The notes beneath the pieces were generated by a model that did not search any database, was not told the origin of the DNA, and worked only from the letters and a program-made list of their open reading frames with translations. A stretch of DNA of 64,000 nucleotides, from contig NW_027327637.1 in assembly GCF_047675955.1 (NCBI RefSeq), positions 744,001 to 808,000 on the forward strand, given 5' to 3'. Position numbers and translations under genes: made by a program. This DNA comes from Chlorocebus sabaeus (lineage: Eukaryota; Chordata; Mammalia; Primates; Cercopithecidae). This document shows positions 35,101 to 46,496 of this stretch, piece by piece; position 1 is the stretch's first letter; the number at the start of each line of letters is the position of its first letter.

Positions 35101-37175
35101 AAACTGGAAAGAAACTTTCTGAGAAACTGCTCTGTGTTCTGTTAATTCATCTCACAGAGTTACATCTATCCTTTCAAGAAGCCTTTCGCTAACGCTGCTC
35201 TTGTGGAATTGGCAAAGGGATATTTGGAAGCCCTTAGAGGGCTATGGTGAAAAAGGAAATATCTTCCGTTCAAAACTGGAAAGAAGCTTTCTGAGAAACT
35301 GCTCTGTGTTCTGTTAATTCATCTCACAGAGTTACATCTTTCCCTTCAAGAAGCCTTTCGCTAAGGCTGTTCTTGTGGAATTGGCAAAGGGATATTTGGA
35401 AGCCCATAGAGGGCTATGTTGAAAAAGGAAATATCTTCCGTTCAAAACTGGAGAGAAGCTTTCTGAGAAACTGCTCTGTGTTCTGTTAATTCATCTCACA
35501 GAGTTACATCTTTCCCTTCAAGAAGCCTTTCGCTAAGGCTGTTCTTGTGGAATTGGCAAAGGGATATTTGGAAGCCCATAGAGGGCTATGGTGAAAAAGG
35601 AAATATCTTCCGTTCAAAACTGGAGAGAAGCTTTCTGAGAAACTGTTCTATGTTCTGTTAATTCATCTCACAGAGTTACATCTTTCCCCTCAAGAAGCCT
35701 TTCGCTAAGGCTGTTCTTGTGGAATTGGCAAAGGGATATTTGGAAGCCCATAGAGGGCTATGGTGAAAAAGGAAATATCTTCCGTTCAAAACTGGAAAGA
35801 AGCTTTCTGAGAAACTGCTCTGTGTTCTGTTAATTCATCTCACAGAGTTACATCTTTAACTTCAAGAAGCCTTTCGCTAAGGCTGTTCTTGTGGAATTGG
35901 CAAAGGGATATTTGGAAGCCCATAGAGGGCTATGGTGAAAAAGGAAATATCTTCCGTTCAAAACTGGAGAGAAGCCTTCTGAGAAACTGCTCTATGTTCT
36001 GTTAATTCATCTCACAGAGTTACATCTTTCCCTTCAAGAAGCCTTTCGCTAAGGCTGTTCTTGTGGAATTGGCAAAGGGATATTTGGAAGCCCATAGAGG
36101 GCTATGGTGAAAAAGGAAATATCTTCCGTTCAAAACTGGAAAGAAGCTTTCTGAGAAACTGCTCTGTGTTCTGTTAATTCATCTCACAGAGTTACATCTT
36201 TAACTTCAAGAAGCCTTTCGCTAAGGCTGTTCTTGTGGAATTGGCAAAGGGATATTTGGAAGCCCATAGAGGGCTATGGTGAAAAAGGAAATATCTTCCG
36301 TTCAAAACTGGAAAGAAGCTTTCTGAGAAACTGCTCTGTGTTCTGTTAATTCATCTCACAGAGTTACATCTTTCCCTTCAAGAAGCCTTTCGCTTAGGCT
36401 GTTCTTGTGGAATTGGCAAAGGGATATTTGGAAGCCCATAGAGGGCTATGTTGAAAAAGGAAATATCTTCCGTTCAAAACTGGAAAGAAGCTTTCTGAGA
36501 AACTGCTCTGTGTTCTGTTAATTCATCTCACAGAGTTACATCTTTCCCTTCAAGAAGCCTTTCGCTAAGGCTGTTCTTGTGGAATTGGCAAAGGGATATT
36601 TGGAAGCCCATAGAGGGCTATGGTGAAAAAGGAAATATCTTTCGTTCAAAACTGGAAAGAAGCTTTCTGAGAAACTGCTCTGTGTTCTGTTAATTCATCT
36701 CACAGAGTTACATCTTTCCTTTCAAGAAGCCTTCCGCTAACGCTGTTCTTGTGGAATTGGCAAAGGGATATTTGGAAGCCCATAGAGGGCTATGGTGAAA
36801 AAGGAAATATCTTCCGTTCAAAACTGGAAAGAAGCTTTCTGAGAAACTGCTCTGTGTTCTGTTAATTCATCTCACAGAGTTACATCTTTCCCTTCAAGAA
36901 GCCTTTCGCTAAGGCTGTTCTTGTGGAATTGGCAAAGGGATATTTGGAAGCCCATAGAGGGCTATGGTGAAAAAGGAAATATCTTCCGTTCAAAACTGGA
37001 AAGAAGCTTTCTGAGAAACTGCTCTGTGTTCTGTTAATTCATCTCACAGAGTTACATCTTTCCCTTCAAGAAGCCTTTCGCTAAGGCTGTTCTTGTGGAA
37101 TTGGCAAAGGGATATTTGGAAGCCCATAGAGGGCTATGGTGAAAAAGGAAATATCTTCCGTTCAAAACTGGAGAG

Positions 37176-38551
37176 AAGCCTTCTGAGAAACTGTTCTATG
37201 TTCTGTTAATTCATCTCACAGAGTTACATCTTTCCCTTCAAGAAGCCTTTCGCTAAGGCTGTTCTTGTGGAATTGGCAAAGGGATATTTGGAAGCCCATA
37301 GAGGGCTACGGTGAAAAAGGAAATATCTTCCGTTCAAAACTGGAAAGAAGCTTTCTGAGAAACTGCTCTGTGTTCTGTTAATTCATCTCACAGAGTTACA
37401 TCTTTAACTTCAAGAAGCCTTTCGCTAAGGCTGTTCTTGTGGAATTGGCAAAGGGATATTTGGAAGCCCATAGAGGGCTATGGTGAAAAAGGAAATATCT
37501 TCCGTTCAAAACTGGAAAGAAGCTTTCTGAGAAACTGCTCTGTGTTCTGTTAATTCATCTCACAGAGTTACATCTTTAACTTCAAGAAGCCTTTCGCTAA
37601 GGCTGTTCTTGTGGAATTGGCAAAGGGATATTTGGAAGCCCATAGAGGGCTATGTTGAAAAAGGAAATATCTTCCGTTCAAAACTGGAAAGAAGCTTTCT
37701 GAGAAACTGCTCTGTGTTCTGTTAATTCATCTCACAGAGTTACATCTTTCCCTTCAAGAAGCCTTTCGCTAAGGCTGTTCTTGTGGAATTGGCAAAGGGA
37801 TATTTGGAAGCCCATAGAGGGCTATGGTGAAAAAGGAAATATCTTCCGTTCAAAACTGGAGAGAAGCCTTCTGAGAAACTGTTCTATGTTCTGTTAATTC
37901 ATCTCACAGAGTTACATCTTTCCCTTCAAGAAGCCTTTCGCTAAGGCTGTTCTTGTGGAATTGGCAAAGGGATATTTGGAAGCCCATAGAGGGCTATGGT
38001 GAAAAAGGAAATATCTTCCGTTCAAAACTGGAAAGAAGCTTTCTGAGAAACTGCTCTGTGTTCTGTTAATTCATCTCACAGAGTTACATCTTTAACTTCA
38101 AGAAGCCTTTCGCTAAGGCTGTTCTTGTGGAATTGGCAAAGGGATATTTTGAAGCCCATAGAGGGCTATGGTGAAAAAGGAAATATCTTCCGTTCAAAAC
38201 TGGAAAGAAGCTTTCTGAGAAACTGCTCTGTGTTCTGTTAATTCATCTCACAGAGTTACATCTTTCCCTTCAAGAAGCCTTTCGCTAAGGCTGTTCTTGT
38301 GGAATTGGCAAAGGGATATTTGGAAGCCCATAGAGGGCTATGGTGAAAAAGGAAATATCTTCCGTTCAAAACTGGAAAGAAGCTTTCTGAGAAACTGCTC
38401 TGTGTTCTGTTAATTCATCTCACAGAGTTACATCTTTCCCTTCAAGAAGCCTTTCGCTAAGGCTGTTCTTGTGGAATTGGCAAAGGGATATTTGGAAGCC
38501 CATAGAGGGCTATGGTGAAAAAGGAAATATCTTCCGTTCAAAACTGGAGAG
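37176..38551 (+). repeat. 4-monomer (688-bp) higher-order register, two units
   Basis: Monomers opening with GGAGAGAAGCC (A170G then T5C) and carrying GTTCTATG start at 37176, 37864 and 38552, each exactly 688 bp apart. Order in unit 1: R, AA59-60, AA59-60, CC; in unit 2: R, AA59-60, CC, CC (R is the T5C/C19T/G23A monomer). Each R monomer also loses its HindIII site. A further R monomer at 35972 lies 1,204 bp (7 monomers) upstream. Confidence 0.82.
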
Positions 38552-39755
38552 AAGCCTTCTGAGAAACTGTTCTATGTTCTGTTAATTCATCTCACCGAGT
38601 TACATCTTTCCCTTCAAGAAGCCTTTCGCTAAGGCTGTTCTTGTGGAATTGGCAAAGGGATATTTGGAAGCCCATAGAGGGCTATGGTGAAAAAGGAAAT
38701 ATCTTCCGTTCAAAACTGGAAAGAAGCTTTCTGAGAAACTGCTCTGTGTTCTGTTAATTCATCTCAACGAGTTACATCTTTCCCTTCAAGAAGACTTTCG
38801 CTTAGGCTGTTCTTGTGGAATTGGCAAAGGGATATTTGGAAGCCCATAGAGGGCTATGTTGAAAAAGGAAATATCTTCCTTTCAAAACTGGAAAGAAGCT
38901 TTCTGAGAAACTGCTCTGTGTTCTGTTAATTCATCTCACAGAGTTACATCTTTAACTTCAAGAAGCCTTTCGCTAAGGCTGTTCTTGTGGAATTGGCAAA
39001 GGGATATTTGGAAGCCCATAGAGGGCTATGGTGAAAAAGGAAATATCTTCCGTTCAAAACTGGAAAGAAGCTTTCTGAGAAACTGCTCTGTGTTCTGTTA
39101 ATTCATCTCACAGAGTTACATCTTTCCCTTCAAGAAGCCTTTCGCTAAGGCTGTTCTTGTGGAATTGGCAAAGGGATATTTGGAAGCCCATAGAGGGCTA
39201 TGGTGAAAAAGGAAATATCTTCCGTTCAAAACTGGAAAGAAGCTTTCTGAGAAACTGCTCTGTGTTCTGTTAATTCATCTCACAGAGTTACATCTTTCCC
39301 TTCAAGAAGCCTTTCGCTAAGGCTGTTCTTGTGGAATTGGCAAAGGGATATTTGGAAGCCCATAGAGGGCTATGGTGAAAAAGGAAATATCTTCCGTTCA
39401 AAACTGGAAAGAAGCTTTCTGAGAAACTGCTCTGTGTTCTGTTAATTCATCTCACAGAGTTACATCTTTAACTTCAAGAAGCCTTTCGCTAAGGCTGTTC
39501 TTGTGGAATTGGCAAAGGGATATTTAGAAGCCCATAGAGGGCTACGGAGAAAAAGGAAATATCTTCCGTTCAAAACTGGAAAGAAGCTTTCTGAGAAACT
39601 GTTCTATGTTCTCTTAATTCATCTCACAGAGTTACATCTTTCCCATCAAGAAGCCTTTCGCTAAGGCTGTTCTTGTGGAATTGTCAAAGGGATATTTGGA
39701 AACCCATAGAGGGCTATGGTGAAAAAGGAAATATCTTTCGTTCAAAACTGGAAAG

Positions 39756-39926
39756 AAGCTTTCTGAGAAACTGCTCTGTGTTCTGTTAATTCATCTCACA
39801 GAGTTACATCTTTCCCTTAAAAAGCCTTTCGCTAAGCCTGTTCTTGTGGAATTGGCAAAGGGATATTTCGAAGCCCATAGAGGGCTATGGTGAAAAAGGA
39901 AATATCTTCCGTTCAAAACTGGAAAG
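39756..39926 (+). repeat. 171-bp monomer (private 1-bp deletion, CCCTTAAAAAGCC)
   Basis: At about 39814-39826 the sequence reads CCCTTAAAAAGCC instead of CCCTTCAAGAAGCC: one base lost and neighbouring bases changed. The next AAGCTT is at 39927. The otherwise matching monomers at about 46.3, 49.9 and 53.4 kb (sharing GCCTG and ATTTCGAAG) have full length, so this change post-dates their separation. Confidence 0.92.
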
Positions 39927-39964
39927 AAGCTTTCTGAGAAACTGCTCTGTGTTCTGTTAATTCG

Positions 39965-41640
39965 TCTCACAGAGTTACATCTTTCCCTTCAAGAAGTCTT
40001 TCGCTAAGGCTGTTCTTGTGGAATTGGCAAAGGGATATTTGGAAGCCCATAGAGGGCTATGGTGAAAAAGGAAATATCTTCCGTTCAAAACTGGAAAGAA
40101 GTTTTCTGAGAAACTGCTCTGTGTTCTGTTAATTCATCTCACAGAGTTACATCTTTCCCTACAAGAAGCCTTTCGCTTAGGCTGTTCTTGTGGAATTGGC
40201 AAAGGGATATTTGGAAGCCCATAGAGGGCTATGGTGAAAAAGGAAATATCTTCCGTTCAAAACTGGAAAGAAGCTTTCTGAGAAACTGCTCTGTGTTCTG
40301 TTAATTCATCTCACAGAGCTACATCATTCCCTTCAAGAAGCCTTTCGCTAAGGCTGTTCTTGTGGAATTGGCAAAGGGATATTTGGAAGCCCATAGAGGG
40401 CTATGGTGAAAAAGGAAATATCTTCCGTTCAAAACTGGAAAGAAGCTTTCTGAGAAACTGCTCTGTGTTCGGTTAATTCATCTCACAGAGTTACATCTTT
40501 CCCTTCAAGAAGCCTTTCGCTAAGGGTGTTCTTGTGGAATTGGCAAAGGGATATTTGGAAGCCCATAGAGGGCTATGGTGAAAAAGGAAATATCTTCCGT
40601 TCAAAACTGGAAAGAAGCTTTCTGAGAAACTGGTCTGTGTTCTGTTAATTCATCTCACAGAGTTACATTTTTAACTTCAAGAAGCCTTTCGCTAAGGCTG
40701 TTCTTGTGGAATTGGCAAAGGGATATTTGGAAGCCCCTAGATGGCTATGGAGAAAAAGGAAATATCTTCCGTTCAAAACTGGAAAGAAGCTTTCTGAGAA
40801 ACTGTTCTATGTTCTGTTAATTCATCTCACAGAGTTACATCTTTCCCTTCAAGAAGCCTTTCGCTTAGGCTGTTCTTGTGGAATTGGCAAAGGGATATTT
40901 GGAAGCCCATAGAGGGCTATGGTGAAAAAGGAAATATCTTTCGTTCAAAACTGGAAAGAAGCTTTCTGAGAAACTGCTCTGTGTTCTGTTAATTAATCTC
41001 ACAGAGTTACATCTTTCCCTTCAAGAAGCCTTTCGCTAAGGCTGTTCTTGTGGAATTGGCAAAGGGATATTTGGAAGCCCATAGAGGGCTATGGTGAAAA
41101 AGGAAATATTTTCCGTTCAAAACTGGAAAGAAGCTTTCAGAGAAACTGCTCTGTGTTCTGTTAATTCATCTCACAGAGTTACATCTATCCTTTCAAGAAG
41201 CCTTTCGCTAACGCTGTTCTTGTGGAATTGGCAAAGGGATATTTGGAAGCCCATAGAGGGCTATGGTGAAAAAGGAAATATCTTCCGTTCAAAACTGGAA
41301 AGAAGCTTTCTGAGAAACTGCTCTGTGTTCTGTTAATTCATCTCACAGAGTTACATCTTTCCCTTCAAGAAGCCTTTCGCTAAGGCTGTTCTTGTGGAAT
41401 TGGCAAAGGGATATTTGGAAGCCCATAGAGGGCAATGGTGAAAAAGGAAATATCTTCCGTTCAAAACTGGAAAGAAGCTTTCTGAGAAACTGCTCTGTGT
41501 TCTGTTAATTCATCTCACAGAGTTACATCTTTCCCTTCAAGAAGCCTTTCGCTAAGGCTGTTCTTGTGGAATTGGCAAAGGGATATTTGGAAGTCCATAG
41601 AGGGCTATGGTGAAAAAGGAAATATCTTCCGTTCAAAACT
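39965..41640 (+). repeat. Block F, copy 1 (partners ~53.55-55.05 kb and ~59.91-60.45 kb)
   Basis: Marker order: AATTCGTC, AAGTTTTCTGAG, CCCTACAAG with CGCTTAGG (40161), CAGAGCTACATCATTCC (40315), TTCGGTTAATT with AAGGGTG, ACATTTTTAAC, GCCCCTAGATGG with CTATGGAG and CGCTTAGG (40706-40912), then AATATTTTCC with CTTTCAGAG. The partner lies at +13,588 bp (79 monomers) on the left and +13,416 bp (78) on the right, because the TTCGGTT/AAGGGTG monomer is absent there. Confidence 0.82.
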
Positions 41641-41990
41641 GGAAAGAAGCTTTCTGAGAAACTGCTCTGTGTTCTGTTAATTCATCTCACAGAGTTACAT
41701 CTTTAACTTCAAGAAGCCTTTCGCTAAGGCTGTTCTTGTGGAATTGGCAAAGGGATATTTGGAAGCCCATAGAGGGCTATGGTGAAAAAGGAAATATCTT
41801 CCGTTCAAAACTGGAAAGAAGCTTTCTGAGAAACTGCTCTGTGTTCTGTTAATTCATCTCACAGAGTTACATCTTTCCCTTCAAGAAGCCTTTCGCTAAG
41901 GCTGTTCTTGTGGAATTGGCAAAGGGATATTTGGAAGCCCATAGAGGGCTATGGTGAAAAAGGAAATATCTTCCGTTCAAAACTGGAGAG

Positions 41991-43366
41991 AAGCCTTCTG
42001 AGAAACTGTTCTATGTTCTGTTAATTCATCTCACAGAGTTACATCTTTCCCTTCAAGAAGCCTTTCGCTAAGGCTGTTCTTGTGGAATTGGCAAAGGGAT
42101 ATTTGGACGCCCATAGAGGGCTACGGTGAAAAAGGAAATATCTTCCGTTCAAAACTGGAAAGAAGCTTTCTGAGAAACTGCTCTGTGTTCTGTTAATTCA
42201 TCTCACAGAGTTACATCTTTAACTTCAAGAAGCCTTTCGCTAAGGCTGTTCTTGTGGAATTGGCAAAGGGATATTTGGAAGCCCATAGAGGGCTATGGTG
42301 AAAAAGGAAATATCTTCCGTTCAAAACTGGAAAGAAGCTTTCTGAGAAACTGCTCTGTGTTCTGTTAATTCATCTCACAGAGTTACATCTTTAACTTCAA
42401 GAAGCCTTTCGCTAAGGCTGTTCTTGTGGAATTGGCAAAGGGATATTTGGAAGCCCATAGAGGGCTATGGTGAAAAAGGAAATATCTTCTGTTCAAAACT
42501 GGAAAGAAGCTTTCTGAGAAACTGCTCTGTGTTCTGTTAATTCATCTCACAGAGTTACATCTTTCCCTTCAAGAAGCCTTTCGCTAAGGCTGTTCTTGTG
42601 GAATTGGCAAAGGGATATTTGGAAGCCCATAGAGGGCTATGGTGAAAAAGGAAATATCTTCCGTTCAAAACTGGAGAGAAGCCTTCTGAGAAACTGTTCT
42701 ATGTTCTGTTAATTCATCTCACAGAGTTACATCTTTCCCTTCAAGAAGCCTTTCGCTAAGGCTGTTCTTGTGGAATTGGCAAAGGGATATTTGGAAGCCC
42801 ATAGAGGGCTATGGTGAAAAAGGAAATATCTTCCGTTCAAAACTGGAAAGAAGCTTTCTGAGAAACTGCTCTGTGTTCTGTTAATTCATCTCACAGAGTT
42901 ACATCTTTAACTTCAAGAAGCCTTTCGCTAAGGCTGTTCTTGTGGAATTGGCAAAGGGATATTTTGAAGCCCATAGAGGGCTATGGTGAAAAAGGAAATA
43001 TCTTCCGTTCAAAACTGGAAGGAAGCTTTCTGAGAAACTGCTCTGTGTTCTGTTAATTCATCTCACAGAGTTACATCTTTCCCTTCAAGAAGCCTTTCGC
43101 TAAGGCTGTTCTTGTGGAATTGGCAAAGGGATATTTGGAAGCCCATAGAGGGCTATGGTGAAAAAGGAAATATCTTCCGTTCAAAACTGGAAAGAAGCTT
43201 TCTGAGAAACTGCTCTGTGTTCTGTTAATTCATCTCACAGAGTTACATCTTTCCCTTCAAGAAGCCTTTCGCTAAGGCTGTTTTTGTGGAATTGGCAAAG
43301 GGATATTTGGAAGCCCATAGAGGGCTATGGTGAAAAAGGAAATATCTTCCGTTCAAAACTGGAGAG
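41991..43366 (+). repeat. 4-monomer (688-bp) higher-order register, second series
   Basis: R monomers start at 41991, 42679 and 43367 with the same monomer order as 37176-38551, displaced by 4,815 bp (28 x 172 - 1). Shared rare markers: CTACGG at 37306/42121, ATTTTGAAGCC near 38147/42962 and CACCGAG at 38592/43407. Private here: GGACGCCC, TTCTGTTC at 42488, GGAAGGAAG at 43021, TTTTTGTGG at 43281, GTTATATC at 43415. Confidence 0.82.
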
Positions 43367-46300
43367 AAGCCTTCTGAGAAACTGTTCTATGTTCTGTTAA
43401 TTCATCTCACCGAGTTATATCTTTCCCTTCAAGAAGCCTTTCGCTAAGGCTGTTCTTGTGGAATTGGCAAAGGGATATTTGGAAGCCCATAGAGGGCTAT
43501 GGTGAAAAAGGAAATATCTTCCGTTCAAAACTGGAAAGAAGCTTTCTGAGAAACTGCTCTGTGTTCTGTTAATTCATCTCACAGAGTTACATCTTTAACT
43601 TCAAGAAGCCTTTCGCTAAGGCTGTTCTTGTGGAATTGGCAAAGGGATATTTGGAAGCCCATAGAGAGCTATGGTGTAAAAGGAAATATCTTCCGTTCAA
43701 AACTGGAAAGAAGCTTTCTGAGAAACTGCTCTGTGTTCTGTTAATTCATCTCACAGAGTTACATCTTTAACTTCAAGAAGCCTTTCGCTAAGGCTGTTCT
43801 TGTGGAATTGGCAAAGGGATATTTGGAAGCCCATAGAGGGCTATGGTGAAAAAGGAAATATCTTCCGTTCAAAACTGGAAAGAAGCTTTCTGAGAAACTG
43901 CTCTGTGTTCTGTTAATTCATCTCACAGAGTTACATCTTTCCCTTCAAGAAGCCTTTCGCTAAGGGTGTTCTTGTGGAATTGGCAAAGGGATATTTGGAA
44001 GCCCATAGAGGGCTATGGTGAAAAAGGAAATATCTTCCGTTCAAAACTGGAAAGAAGATTTCTGAGAAACTGCTCTGTGTTCTGTTAATTCATCTCACAG
44101 AGTTACATCTTTAACTTCAAGAAGCCTTTCGCTAAGGCTGTTCTTGTGGAATTGGCAAAGGGATATTTGGAAGCCCATAGAGGGCTATGGAGAAAAAGGA
44201 AATATATTCCGTTCAAAAGTAGAAAGAAGCTTTCTGAGAAACTGTTCTATGTTATGTTAATTCATCTCACAGAGTTACATCTTTCCCTTCAAGAAGCCTT
44301 TCGCTTAGGCTGTTCTTGTGGAATTGGCAAAGGGATATTTGGAAGCCCATAGAAGGGTATGGTGAAAAAGGAAATATCTTTCGTTCAAAACTGGAAAGAA
44401 GCTTTCTGAGAAACTGCTCTGTGTTCTGTTAATTCATCTCACAGAGTTACATCTTTCCCTTCAAGAAGCCTTTCGCTAAGGCTGTTCTTGTGGAATTGGC
44501 AAAGGGATATTTGGAAGCCCATAGAGGGCTATGGTGAAAAAGGAAATATTTTCCGTTCAAAACTGGAAAGAAGCTTTCTGAGAAACTGCTCTGTGTTCTG
44601 TTAATTCATCTCACAGAGTTACATCTGTCCTTTCAAGAAGCCTTTCGCTAACGCTGTTCTTGTGGAATTGGCAAAGGGATATTTGGAAGCCCATAGAGGG
44701 CTATGGTGAAAAAGGAAATATCTTCCGTTCAAAACTGGAAAGAAGCTTTCTGAGAAACTGATCTGTGTTCTGTTAATTCATCTCACAGAGTTACATCTTT
44801 CCCTTCAAGAAGCCTTTCGCTAAGGCTGTTCTTGTAGAATTGGCAAAGGGATATTTGGAAGCCCATAGAGGGCTATGGTGAAAAAGGAAATATCTTCCGT
44901 TCAAAACTGGAGAGAAGCTTTCTGAGAAACTGTTCTATGTTCTGTTAATTCATCTCACAGAGTTACATCTTTCCTTTCAAGAAGCCTTTCGCTAAGGCTG
45001 TTCTTGTGGAATTGGCAAAGGGATATTTGGAAGCCCATAGAGGGCTATGGTGAAAAAGGAAATATCTTCCGTTCAAAACTGGAAAGAAGCTTTCTGAGAA
45101 ACTGCTCTGTGTTCTGTTAATTCATCTCAACGAGTTACATCTTTCCCTTCAAGAAGACTTTCGCTTAGGCTGTTCTTGTGGAATTGGCAAAGGGATATTT
45201 GGAAGCCCATAGAGGGCTATGGTGAAAAAGGAAATATCTTCCGTTCAAAACTGGAAAGAAGCTTTCTGTGAAACTGCTCTGTGTTCTGTTAATTCATCTC
45301 AACGAGTTACATCTTTCCCTTCAAGAAGACTTTCGCTTAGGCTGTTCTTGTGGAATTGGCAAAGGGATATTTGGAAGCCCATAGAGGGCTATGTTGAAAA
45401 AGGAAATATCTTCCTTTCAAAACTGGAAAGAAGCTTTCTGAGAAACTGCTCTGTGTTCTGTTAATTCATCTCACAGAGTTACATCTTTAACTTCAAGAAG
45501 CCTTTCGCTAAGGCTGTTCTTGTGGAATTGGCAAAGGGATATTTGGAAGCCCATAGAGGGCTATGGTGAAAAAGCAAATATCTTCCGTTCAAAACTGGAA
45601 AGAAGCTTTCTGAGAAACTGCTCTGTGTTCTGTTAATTCATCTCACAGAGTTACATCTTTCCCTTCAAGAAGCCTTTCGCTAAGGCTGTTCTTGTGGAAT
45701 TGGCAAAGGGATATTTGGAAGCCCATAGAGGGCTATGGTGAAAAAGGAAATATCTTCCGTTCAAAACTGGAAAGAAGCTTTCTGAGAAACTGCTCTGTGT
45801 TCTGTTAATTCATCTCACAGAGTTACATCTTTCCCTTCAAGAAGCCTTTCGCTAAGGCTGTTCTTGTGGAATTGGCAAAGGGATATTTGGAAGCCCATAG
45901 AGGGCTATGGTGAAAAAGGAAATATCTTCCGTTCAAAACTGGAAAGAAGCTTTCTGAGAAACTGCTCTGTGTTCTGTTAATTCATCTCACAGAGTTACAT
46001 CTTTAACTTCAAGAAGCCTTTCGCTAAGGCTGTTCTTGTGGAATTGGCAAAGGGATATTTAGAAGCCCATAGAGGGCTACGGAGAAAAAGGAAATATCTT
46101 CCGTTCAAAACTGGAAAGAAGCTTTCTGAGAAACTGTTCTATGTTCTGTTAATTCATCTCACAGAGTTACATCTTTCCCATCAAGAAGCCTTTCGCTAAG
46201 GCTGTTCTTGTGGAATTGTCAAAGGGATATTTGGAAACCCATAGAGGGCTATGGTGAAAAAGGAAATATCTTTCGTTCAAAACTGGAAAGAAGCTTTCTG

Positions 46301-46496
46301 AGAAACTGCTCTGTGTTCTGTTAATTCATCTCACAGAGTTACATCTTTCCCTTCAAGAAGCCTTTCGCTAAGCCTGTTCTTGTGGAATTGGCAAAGGGAT
46401 ATTTCGAAGCCCATAGAGGGCTATGGTGAAAAAGGAAATATCTTCCGTTCAAAACTGGAAAGAAGCTTTCTGAGAAACTGCTCTGTGTTCTGTTAA
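43057..46496 (+). repeat. 20-monomer higher-order unit, copy a (3,440 bp)
   Basis: Matches copy b at +3,440 bp from TTTTTGTGG (43281/46721) onward: CACCGAGTTATATC, GGTGTAAAAGG, AAGGGTG, AAGATTTC (44056/47496), AATATATTCC with AAAAGTAGAAAG and TTATGTTAA, GAAGGGTATGG, GTCCTTTC, CTGATCTG, TTGTAGAATT, two successive ACGAG/GAAGACTTTCGCTTAGG monomers, CTATGTTG/TTCCTTTC, ATTTAGAAG with CTACGGAG. The left edge lies between 43061 and 43281 and is uncertain. Private differences: GAGAGCTATGG at 43665 and AAAAGCAAATA at 45571. Confidence 0.85.

Larger units (their letters stand above)
23037..35849 (+). repeat. 12.8-kb duplicated segment, copy 2
   Basis: Tandem copy of 9966-22778 with all compared variants identical, including the 1-bp deletion, the mutation-dense monomers and each nested duplication. 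Only 258 bp (22779-23036, 1.5 monomers) separate the copies. That strip carries its own private variants (CAGAGTTCC, TTCTATTC, TTTCTCTTC, ATTTCGAAG). Identity across 12.8 kb of satellite means either a very recent unequal exchange or a duplication introduced in assembly. Confidence 0.9.
35850..43060 (+). repeat. Alphoid mosaic region III
   Basis: Alphoid monomers between the 12.8-kb duplication and the three-copy 20-mer. The region holds three kinds of material: a 4-monomer register marked by GGAGAGAAGCC (T5C) monomers, a stretch at 38767-40050 that matches 45302-46585 at +6,535 bp (38 x 172 - 1), and a stretch at ~40.05-41.6 kb found again at ~53.6-55.0 kb. It looks like the donor or ancestor of the units to its right. 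No non-satellite sequence seen. Confidence 0.8.
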
